Made by a program: the position numbers and the translations under genes | In this document: positions 8,098 through 14,694 of the stretch, in pieces | Position numbering within the stretch: position 1 is the stretch's first letter | Layout: every line of letters begins with the position of its first letter | Source of the DNA: DATJGF01 sp035495315 | GTDB lineage: Bacteria > Verrucomicrobiota > Verrucomicrobiia > Limisphaerales > UBA8199 | Length of the DNA stretch: 18,467 nt | Reading direction: 5' to 3' | Assembly: GCA_035495315.1 (NCBI GenBank) | Contig: DATJGF010000049.1 | Location: 1 to 18,467 of the forward strand | The notes under the pieces: model-generated | Told to the model about the DNA's origin: nothing | Database searches by the model: none | Seen by the model: only the letters and a program-made list of their open reading frames with translations

Positions 8098-8324
8098 AGG
8101 ACAGGAACCTTTTCTCCCGCGACAACGCGGAAACGTTGAACAGCCCCGGAATTCAGAGCCTCCGACGTCCCTCGAAGGGCTCATTTACCGATCCAACCCT
8201 TCGATTAATCACCGGCTCGCGCCCGATAAAACTGATGTGCTGGAGTTCGGTCAAGCTGAACCTCAAATTCGCCAAGCCCGGCCGAGTCGGTTGTGGTGGA
8301 ACCAAGCGACCGTGCCGTCCAGGA
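8098..8324. other. Convergent intergenic region
   Basis: About 225 bases between the end of the plus-strand GH38 gene and the end of the minus-strand cyclic-nucleotide-binding gene. A plus-strand frame is open here, but its peptide looks random and has no ribosome site. A weak inverted pair (GAGCC...GGGCTC near 8155-8182) is the only hairpin candidate, and no T-run accompanies it. Confidence 0.4.
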
Positions 8325-8801
8325 TCATATTCCCGGCGTGTACTGATGTGCGTAAATGAGTCGTGTGCGCACATCTTCCAAACGGCCAGCGAGAACCCCT
8401 GCCAAGCGGATGACTAGCTCGTAACAGAATTCATGATCCTGTTGAGCTTTTTCCCTCAAACGCTTGGCGGCAAAAACAAGCGCTTCTGTGGGCTTAACGG
8501 CAGTGGCTGAAAAATGCCATTGATGTGGAGGGAATAGCCATGACCATCCTAGCGCCTCGCCCGGTCCAACGGCTTGAATGGTAATCATCCTGCGACCGGG
8601 CACAAATGCTTCAAGAAGAACTTGGCCATTGTTAATGAGATAAAAAGAGTCCGCCTTACCCCCCTCGCAGAAGAGTTGCTTGCCTACGTCGAAGCGTTGG
8701 AGTGAGCCACATTGGCAGAAATGCAGGCCGACCGAGGGCTTCACGTTAGCCAAAAACGGGTGCGCCAGAACTAGCTTTTTAAGTGCAGGCGAGGTTCGCA
8801 T
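8325..8801 (-). CDS. Cyclic nucleotide-binding domain protein (Crp-like sensor without HTH)
   Basis: A 158-residue cytoplasmic protein consisting essentially of one cNMP-binding beta-roll: AHPFLANVKPS, FDVGKQLFCEGGKADSFYLINNG, then GPGEALGWSWLFPPHQWHFSATA and a short helical tail (LRE....DHEFCYELVIRLAGVLAGRLEDVRTRL). The GWSWLFPP...WHF signature marks a widespread Crp/Fnr-related subgroup that ends after the sensor domain. No DNA-binding helix-turn-helix follows, so it probably works by protein contact or has an unknown output; whether it binds cAMP cannot be told. I chose the ATG at 8799-8801 (MRTSPALKK), preceded by CCAGG. An upstream ATG at 8885 would add 28 residues of poor quality and overlap the LRR gene. 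Confidence 0.8.
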   Translation of the reverse strand: MRTSPALKKLVLAHPFLANVKPSVGLHFCQCGSLQRFDVGKQLFCEGGKADSFYLINNGQVLLEAFVPGRRMITIQAVGPGEALGWSWLFPPHQWHFSATAVKPTEALVFAAKRLREKAQQDHEFCYELVIRLAGVLAGRLEDVRTRLIYAHQYTPGI

Positions 8802-8829
8802 AACGACCTGGCATCCCGGATGTGGAGGG

Positions 8830-10011
8830 TCATGGTGTACGAATGCGGTAGAATCGTGTTGGATAATTTCTCGACTGTGGATCACTGAAGTGTGCTCTCC
8901 CCCCGGGAATGTAGATAGTTTGTAGCGAACACCAAGTCGGATTAGCCAGATTGGTACAGGCTTCCACCACGAAGGCTATATTATTCGGTCCGATTATATT
9001 AAAACCAAATTCGTTGTTTGACACCGCTAAACTGAAATCGCAGGTCTCGGTCTGAACATTCCAAAGCAGGGCTGAACATCCCGCATAGGAGCAGCTCCAA
9101 CCGCAGCTCCCCGGCCAGTAGTACACGACGACGTTGTCGTCGCCGGCAAATACCGGCGAGTCAACCAGAGGGGCATCACCTTTGAAATAGACCGCTGTCA
9201 GGCTGCTGCAATAGCTAAACGCATAATCGCCGATGCTGGTAATGCTGCTCGGGATGGTGAGGCTACGAAGGTAAGCGCAACCGTCGAACATATGAGAACT
9301 AATATTTGTAATCCCGCTTCCCAAGGTAACGTTGATGAGATTTGTGCAATGATAGAACACAAAATCGCCTATGCCGTAAAGGCTGTCGGGTAGCGAGACG
9401 CAGCTCAGGCCGGAGCAGAAACCGAACGCGAAAGTCCCAATGTTAGTGATAGTATTTGCTATTGTCACATTGGTCAGGCTGGTGCACGACCGGAAAGCGT
9501 AGTCCCCAATACTGGTTATGTTGGGCAAGATCGTGACGCTAGCCAGGCTAGTACAGCCGTCAAACTCGTAACGTGTAATGCTGGAGACGCCTTTTCCAAT
9601 CACGACATTAGTCAAACCTGTGCAGTATTGGAAAGCGGAGTCACCAACGTTCGTAACGTTATCCGGAAGGTTCAGGGTGGTCAGGCCGCAACAGCAGTTG
9701 AATGCGTAATGCCCAATGGTGGTAACGGTTTGGGGAATGGTGACGCTCGTAAGGTTGTCACAAAAAAGGAATGCACCGTTGCCGATGCAGGTGACCGCCA
9801 AGCCATTGATTCTGTCTGGAATGGTTACTCCGCCGCCTGGTCCTGTGTAGGCTGTAATCGTGAGCGTACCCTGATTGGTTATACACTTATAGTCTCCAGA
9901 GTAGACGCTCACTGGCACAACCCAAAGCAGCGCCAGGGTAAACTTTAAAATCCCCGTTGCGAGATCAGCTCCTATTTTCAGGAGTGATGAGCTCTTTGCA
10001 ACCCGTTGCAT
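8830..10011 (-). CDS. Secreted BspA-type leucine-rich-repeat (LRR_5) protein
   Basis: A 393-residue exported protein. A long N-region with a hydrophobic segment (ILKFTLALLWVVPVSVYSG, about 21-39) serves as signal. The body (about 60-285) contains about nine 23-residue BspA/LRR_5 repeats with the pattern IGxxAFxxCxxLTxVxIPxxVTxI. A cysteine recurs at the same place in each (FCDNL, CCCGL, YCTGL, GCTSL, SCTSL, FCSGL, HCTNL, GCAYL, YCSSL). The last 60 residues form a beta-rich module, AFVVEACTNLANPTW...FSDPQSRNYPTRFYRIRTP, which I know as a common C-terminal module of secreted Verrucomicrobia proteins. BspA-type LRRs typically mediate protein or surface binding. The ATG has AGAGGA upstream at proper spacing. 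The gene ends just before the cNMP gene starts (about 28 bp apart), so the two could share a transcript. Confidence 0.88.
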   Translation of the reverse strand: MQRVAKSSSLLKIGADLATGILKFTLALLWVVPVSVYSGDYKCITNQGTLTITAYTGPGGGVTIPDRINGLAVTCIGNGAFLFCDNLTSVTIPQTVTTIGHYAFNCCCGLTTLNLPDNVTNVGDSAFQYCTGLTNVVIGKGVSSITRYEFDGCTSLASVTILPNITSIGDYAFRSCTSLTNVTIANTITNIGTFAFGFCSGLSCVSLPDSLYGIGDFVFYHCTNLINVTLGSGITNISSHMFDGCAYLRSLTIPSSITSIGDYAFSYCSSLTAVYFKGDAPLVDSPVFAGDDNVVVYYWPGSCGWSCSYAGCSALLWNVQTETCDFSLAVSNNEFGFNIIGPNNIAFVVEACTNLANPTWCSLQTIYIPGGRAHFSDPQSRNYPTRFYRIRTP

Positions 10012-10463
10012 GAGATGTCCTCTGCAATGTAAAGGCCTATTGCAGCACTTAAGCGTGTTTCTGCTCGTGAAGAATGTTTTATAGTCGCGAGCCAGATCAT
10101 TACTACAATTAAATTGGCAAAAGTTTGCCCTCTATTGCTCGTTGGTCGGCTTTGCTCCTCCCTGGAATCAAGAGGTGCCGCACCCTCGAAAGCTGCAGTC
10201 CATAGCAATTTATTGGCCCGTCCTCTGCCTGCGGGTCGTTGGCTGAAACAGAAGCGAGTCAGAGGCTCGTGGAGGCAGTTTGCCTAAATCGCTTTACTTA
10301 TAGCTCCGTTGCTTGCAGGAAAGCAATTATAATCTTAACTGTGCCAGCTTGTTCGGCGCAAGGTAGTTTGTCCCACTTCAGGAGTCATGAAACGCTTACC
10401 ACATTATTGTCGAATGTTTCTGTAATAAACTAAGCGTGGCCGTTCTTCATTTGCCATCGTAGT
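10012..10463. other. Intergenic region upstream of the LRR gene
   Basis: About 450 bases between the 3' end of the kinase gene and the 5' end of the LRR gene, both on the minus strand. It holds a 14-bp palindrome at 10116-10129. No promoter could be fixed with confidence and no terminator hairpin with a T-run was found. Short open frames on both strands have poor codon use and no ribosome site. Confidence 0.45.
10116..10129. promoter_or_regulatory. Palindrome upstream of LRR gene
   Basis: GGCAAAAGTTTGCC: six-base arms GGCAAA/TTTGCC inverted around AG, about 105 bp upstream of the LRR start codon. It could be a small operator. Palindromes of this size also arise by chance, and there is no second copy in the window. 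Confidence 0.25.
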
Positions 10464-13400
10464 TCATGGAACAACCTTACCGACTTCTGTCGCACGCCAA
10501 AGCCGGACAGTTTTGTCGGCGCTGGCTGAGGCTAGAATGGCGCCGTCAGGCGAGAGAGCAACCGACTCGACGGAATCCTGATGTCCATTAAGCACGACGA
10601 TGTCCTGGCCGGTGGCGAGGTGCCAGAGGCCCACGGTGCCATTCTGATTGCCGGTGACCAACGTTTTTCCGTCAGGTGCAAACGCAATCGAATAAATCTT
10701 TCCGCCGGTGCCTTCAAGGGACCGGATCAACTTGCGGGTCGAGACACTCCATAGCATTACAGTACCATCGTCGTTGCCGACGGCCAGCGTCTGGCCATCG
10801 GGGGAGAAGGCCACGCACCAGACAGCGAAACCGGATGCGACTTGGTTTCCTGCACTGCCAGGAAGGCGAAGCAACTCGCGCCGGGTGCTTAGATCCCATA
10901 ACTTGACCCAATTATCGAAGCTCGCGGTGGCAAGGAGTTTGCCGTCGGGCGAAAACGCCAGACCTTGAACCTGGTTGGAATGCCCTATCAGGGTCGCGAT
11001 CGGTCGTTGGGCGGTGCTGTTCCAAAGCACCACCGAGCCGTTGGCATTACCAGTTGCCAAGGTTCGGCCGTCGCGCGCAAAAGCGACAGCGCAGGCGAAA
11101 TTGTTCTGGTTGGTTAAGGTAGCAATTTCCGTTTGCTCAACTGTGTCCCATAACTTCACCTCGCCTGGACCATTTGGCTCGGTAACAAGGCCGCTTACGG
11201 TCGCCAGCGTCCGGCCATCGGACGAAAAGGCGAGGCGATAAACGGGTCGTTGATGCCCAAACAAACTAAAACGATGATGGCCGGTCGCAACATCCCAAAG
11301 GATGATTGATTTGTCCTTTCCGGCAGAAGCCAGCATCTTGCTGTCCGGAGAAAACGCAACCGAACGTGCCCAGTCGGTGTGTCCAGTGAGGACATCAGGG
11401 TTAGTTTTTGGGTCCGCATCCCACAGCTTCACCTCTCCATCGTCCGCGACCGAAGCGAGATGCGTGCCCCTATCCGAAAATGCCACCGCCAGGACACGGC
11501 TCAGATGGCCTTTCAAAGTCGCGACCGCCTGTAGCGATTGGGAGTCCCAGAGCCTGACAGTGGAGTCGTCACTGCCGGTGGCAATGGTTCGGCCGTCGGG
11601 CGAATACGCGACGCAGCGTACAAGGGCCCCATGTCCCGAGAGGACCCCGAGCGTTTTTCGCGAATTGACGTCGCACAAGGCGACAATGGAGTTGACCCCG
11701 GCTATAGCAAGGGTCTTGCTGTCGGGCGAAAACACCAATTTCGAGGCGAACCCAATTGGGATTTTCGCATCTGCCAGTTTTTGTCGCTTGGAGGCGTTCC
11801 AGAAAGTGACCAGGTTGTCTCGATGTCCCGCAGCCAGGGTCTGTCCGTCGGGAGAATGAGCCAGGCCGTAGACGTAACCACCCTCCTCACTTTGAAGGGT
11901 GTCGAGTAGACGCCCTGACGCAACCTCCCACATGCTGATAATGGTGCTGCTATTTTCCACCAAGGCCAGCAGCTTGGCGTCCGGCGAAAAGCTCATACAA
12001 TAAGTGCTCTGGTTCGTGCTCGGCAGCGCGGCCAGAACCCTTTTTGCCCAAATATCCCACAACTCGATCGACCCGGTCGCCGTGGCGTAAGCCACTGCCT
12101 TCGAGTCGGGAGTAAACTCCCAGTCGTGGTCATATCCGCCAAAGTTCGTCAAAGTCGCTAATGGTTGCCGCGAGCTGATGTCCCACAGAATTAACGTGGA
12201 ATCCGAGCCGTTGCTGGCCAGTATCAGGCCATCCGGCGAGAAACTGGCAGAAAGAATGCCGTTGTTGCCGACGCGGAAGGTGTAAAGTGCCTCGTCGGTA
12301 TGGCAGAGGTGCCAGAGGTAAAACCACTCGAAGCTACGCAGGTCTTGTGAGGGGGACGCGTGAGCAAGCTTCGGTTGATGGGCGTCCAGGAGTTCAATTG
12401 CGCGCTTGACATTGCCTTGTTCCCACTGATGCATCGCCCGGTTGATGTCCGCCGCATACAGTTGCTGTGCGATCTCCCGTTCAGCCCGCTGAGCCCGGCG
12501 AGCTTGTTTGATCGCCCCAAAATAGGCGGCGACTGCTACAACGGCGATTGCTGCGGCGCCAATTCCAATCCGGGTGATAGCAGCCAAGCGGCGTTCGATG
12601 ACGCGCAGGCGCTTGACCGATTTGCCGGTTTGCAGTAACGCCAGGTCGGCGTGCATTTCCTGGGCTGATTGGTAACGCCTCCGCACGTCGCTTTCGCAAG
12701 CCCTCAGGAGGACTGCGTTGAACTCGAGCAAACCCTCCTGGTTGATGAACTGTTCCCACTCGGTTGGCAGTTCGGGAAAGTTCTGGCGATCTCTGCCGGT
12801 GCACACTTCGTAAAGCACCTTGCCCAGGCTGTAGATATCCGCCTGGGGTGTGCCTGGCCCTTCGGGTGGGAGGTAGCCGGCGGTGCCCACGAACGACATA
12901 GTTGCATCCGTGCTTGCCACCAGGCCGATATCCGCCAGTTTGGGGCGCCCGTTCACGAAAATGATATTGGAAGGTTTGACATCGCGGTGGACCAGGCCGT
13001 GCTGGTGCAGGTGCTCCAGCGCCATAGTCAGCGCGAGGCCGATCTGCAAACAAGCCTCCAACGAAAGGCGCTCCCGGCGGTGCAATTCGCTCCTGAGACT
13101 TTTCGGCGAGTAGTTGCCCGGGTCAATTTCCTGGCCGGTTTCCTCGTCGTCCGCCAGTTCCATCACGTAATAGAAATAACCCGCCTGGTCATTGCGGCCG
13201 ACCTGCAGGATGTCCACCTGGCTTTCGTCGGTGCGGGAGACCGGTTCGAATTTCCTGATCCCTTCAAATTCCCGTTCAAAAGGCCGGGCGTGTTCGAAAT
13301 CGCTTCGATAGACCAGTTTGATCGCGCGGTAAGTCCCCATCACGTTGCGGGCGAGCCAAACCTGCCCATACGCTCCGCGCCCAATCAGCCTGAGCAATTG

Positions 13401-13496
13401 GTGATCGGGTATGCCGGGAGGGGATGCTGAGCCGGTGCTTGCGCCGACGATGCCGGACTTGGGCAAGGACCCGCTCGGTGGCGAGTCACTGTTCAT
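10464..13496 (-). CDS. Transmembrane Ser/Thr protein kinase with 14 WD40 repeats
   Basis: A 1010-residue Hanks-type kinase. The kinase domain (about residues 33-290) has the glycine loop GRGAYGQVW, the ATP-anchoring lysine in AIKL (K60), the catalytic loop HRDVKPSN (D172), a metal-binding DIG in place of DFG (D189), and GTAGYLPPEG, so it looks active. A membrane helix follows (GIGAAAIAVVAVAAYFGA, about 308-327), then a helical linker (about 330-395), and then fourteen WD40 repeats (about 400-1010, typical FSPDGxxLAT...VxLWD). Fourteen repeats correspond to two seven-bladed propellers, presumably outside the membrane and used for ligand or protein binding. The ATG at 13494-13496 follows GGGAAG; a TTG seven codons earlier is less likely. 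It lies 57 bp downstream of the ECF sigma gene on the same strand, a pairing known in Planctomycetes and Verrucomicrobia, so the kinase may control that sigma factor. Confidence 0.93.
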   Translation of the reverse strand: MNSDSPPSGSLPKSGIVGASTGSASPPGIPDHQLLRLIGRGAYGQVWLARNVMGTYRAIKLVYRSDFEHARPFEREFEGIRKFEPVSRTDESQVDILQVGRNDQAGYFYYVMELADDEETGQEIDPGNYSPKSLRSELHRRERLSLEACLQIGLALTMALEHLHQHGLVHRDVKPSNIIFVNGRPKLADIGLVASTDATMSFVGTAGYLPPEGPGTPQADIYSLGKVLYEVCTGRDRQNFPELPTEWEQFINQEGLLEFNAVLLRACESDVRRRYQSAQEMHADLALLQTGKSVKRLRVIERRLAAITRIGIGAAAIAVVAVAAYFGAIKQARRAQRAEREIAQQLYAADINRAMHQWEQGNVKRAIELLDAHQPKLAHASPSQDLRSFEWFYLWHLCHTDEALYTFRVGNNGILSASFSPDGLILASNGSDSTLILWDISSRQPLATLTNFGGYDHDWEFTPDSKAVAYATATGSIELWDIWAKRVLAALPSTNQSTYCMSFSPDAKLLALVENSSTIISMWEVASGRLLDTLQSEEGGYVYGLAHSPDGQTLAAGHRDNLVTFWNASKRQKLADAKIPIGFASKLVFSPDSKTLAIAGVNSIVALCDVNSRKTLGVLSGHGALVRCVAYSPDGRTIATGSDDSTVRLWDSQSLQAVATLKGHLSRVLAVAFSDRGTHLASVADDGEVKLWDADPKTNPDVLTGHTDWARSVAFSPDSKMLASAGKDKSIILWDVATGHHRFSLFGHQRPVYRLAFSSDGRTLATVSGLVTEPNGPGEVKLWDTVEQTEIATLTNQNNFACAVAFARDGRTLATGNANGSVVLWNSTAQRPIATLIGHSNQVQGLAFSPDGKLLATASFDNWVKLWDLSTRRELLRLPGSAGNQVASGFAVWCVAFSPDGQTLAVGNDDGTVMLWSVSTRKLIRSLEGTGGKIYSIAFAPDGKTLVTGNQNGTVGLWHLATGQDIVVLNGHQDSVESVALSPDGAILASASADKTVRLWRATEVGKVVP

Positions 13497-13553
13497 GGGC
13501 TTCCCAGGATAGCACAACTATGGGGGAAAATCAGTGGAGGTCATCCCGCGCGA

Positions 13554-14201
13554 TTAACCCAACTTCTCCCTCAGCTTACGCACCTCTCTGTTGAGCAATC
13601 CGCCGACTTTCGTCTGCGCGAAATAAACTTTCCAGACTTTCACGCCCAGCCTGGCAGCAACTTCTTTTACCGGGTTTCCGCGCACAACGCACAAATCGAA
13701 GAACTGATACTCCTCCGGGCTGACCTTGCTTTTTATGTTCTCCGTGGCCACCGCCAAAAGGTTCTTTGTCCATTCCACATCCCACAGTGCTTCCAGGTTG
13801 CACTCGGAAGGATCGGCAATGCGCTCGACAGTCTCGGTGCGAGCGGTTTCGTCCCGCTGCCGAGCGACAGGTCGCCGCTCCGGCAGGCGTTTTCGGAACT
13901 GGTCGGCGATGCGCCACCGCGTGGTATGCAGCAGCCAGCCCTTGAACGAACCATGGGCTGGATCGGCTTCGAATTGGCCCAGGTTCTTCGCCACCGTAAT
14001 GATGGTTTCCTGGACGACGTCTTGCGCCTCCGCATCGTTCAGCCCGGCCTTGATCGCCACGCCATAGATGAGCTGCCAATAAGTGTTGAAAAAGTCCTCC
14101 CAACTTGCCTGGTCATCCCAATTCCTCAGCCTGCTCAGCAAACTCCACCGCGTCGGAAGCAGATCACTGTCGCAGGTCATGCGCTGCCCGTTTTGGTTCA
14201 T
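13554..14201 (-). CDS. ECF-type RNA polymerase sigma factor
   Basis: A 215-residue sigma-70 family protein with regions 2 and 4 only. Region 2 (about 34-100) contains WEDFFNTYWQLIYGVA, the core-binding NDAEAQDVVQETI, and SFKGWLLHTTRWRIADQFRKR for -10 recognition. Region 4 (about 155-212) contains SPEEYQFFDL and the helix-turn-helix VKEVAARLGVKVWKVYFAQTKV. Length is slightly above the usual ECF size because of a charged linker between the regions. No anti-sigma factor is encoded nearby; the kinase immediately downstream is the likely regulator. The ATG at 14199-14201 is used. A GTG four codons earlier is possible, and neither has a strong ribosome site. The gene is divergent from the cystine-knot miniprotein, a plausible target. 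Confidence 0.9.
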   Translation of the reverse strand: MNQNGQRMTCDSDLLPTRWSLLSRLRNWDDQASWEDFFNTYWQLIYGVAIKAGLNDAEAQDVVQETIITVAKNLGQFEADPAHGSFKGWLLHTTRWRIADQFRKRLPERRPVARQRDETARTETVERIADPSECNLEALWDVEWTKNLLAVATENIKSKVSPEEYQFFDLCVVRGNPVKEVAARLGVKVWKVYFAQTKVGGLLNREVRKLREKLG

Positions 14202-14328
14202 AACCAGGGACACGCAATCAATTAACCATTTTTTGAAGATTTTTCAAAAAAGCAGTTTTTTCCGACGTGAGATAGGAGGCGCACGTGTGTGCGCAGACAT
14301 AATCACAAGCCAAAAGGAAAGGAAAGTT
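14202..14328. promoter_or_regulatory. Divergent promoter region, sigma factor / cystine-knot miniprotein
   Basis: 127 bases carrying three inverted repeats. TTTTTTGAA (14229-14237) and TTCAAAAAA (14243-14251) are perfect 9-base arms around a 5-base loop. AAAAAA/TTTTTT flank GCAG at 14246-14261 and share the first pair's right arm, so the two A/T-rich hairpins are mutually exclusive. GCGCAC/GTGCGC flank GTGT at 14279-14294. A CATAAT at 14298-14303 could be a -10 element for the miniprotein, but no matching -35 is evident, which would fit an alternative sigma. The ribosome site AGGAAAGGAAAG precedes the miniprotein ATG. All structures are directly visible; their roles are inferred. Confidence 0.45.
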
Positions 14329-14571
14329 ATGAACGAAAAATTCGATGAACTGGCCAAGAAATTGGCTCAATCGGCCACTCGACGGCAAGCGCTGAAAAAG
14401 TTTGGCGTCGCGTTGGCTGGCATGGCGCTGGCCTGTTTTGGGCTGGCGGATATCGCGGCGGGCAAAGGAGGATGCAAACCACCTGGTGCGAAATGTACTT
14501 CCAAGACGCACTGCTGCAGCGGTATCTGCTACAACTCGAGCTATTACGGTAGATTCGGATACTGCCGTTAG
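14329..14571 (+). CDS. Tat-signal cysteine-knot (knottin-like) miniprotein
   Basis: An 80-residue protein. Residues 1-14 are a charged helix (MNEKFDELAKKLAQ). TRRQALKKFG (17-26) is a twin-arginine motif, followed by a hydrophobic stretch to about residue 45 (GVALAGMALACFGLADIAAG). The remaining 35 residues hold six cysteines spaced C49-x6-C56-x5-C62-C63-x3-C67-x11-C79, the C...C...CC...C...C order of inhibitor-cystine-knot peptides. The last loop is tyrosine-rich (CYNSSYYGRFGYC). AGGAAAGGAAAG lies just before the ATG. A similar layout (FDxLxKxL...SRRxAL, Tat core, then a Cys-rich tail) occurs in small exported proteins of several bacterial phyla, function unknown to me. C36 within LACF makes a weak lipobox, so a lipoprotein is possible. 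The redoxin-sulfotransferase gene begins 123 bp downstream on the same strand. Confidence 0.8.
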   Translation: MNEKFDELAKKLAQSATRRQALKKFGVALAGMALACFGLADIAAGKGGCKPPGAKCTSKTHCCSGICYNSSYYGRFGYCR

Positions 14572-14694
14572 GCTCAGGGCCTTGGATTCACTCGCCGGGC
14601 CGTCGCTTCGGCGTCATTGGGATATATATCGGCGGCGTTCAGCCCGACCTCGCCTTGGAGAAAGTTAGCCGCAGACCAACAACCACATGGAATC

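Noticed and set aside
8094..8417. 107-codon plus-strand frame overlapping the GH38 stop
   Set aside because: TTG-type start, random-looking basic peptide, and it runs into the cNMP gene on the other strand.
11302..11859. 185-codon plus-strand frame with a regular repeat pattern
   Set aside because: The pattern mirrors the WD40 repeats of the kinase on the opposite strand (repeated SGE/VRPS strings from antisense SPDG codons).
12669..13430. 253-codon plus-strand frame opposite the kinase domain
   Set aside because: The minus strand encodes the conserved kinase motifs, and the plus peptide matches nothing.
14083..14328. 82-residue N-terminal extension of the knottin frame
   Set aside because: It runs through the divergent promoter and into the sigma-factor gene. 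The ATG at 14329 has a strong ribosome site and begins the Tat leader.
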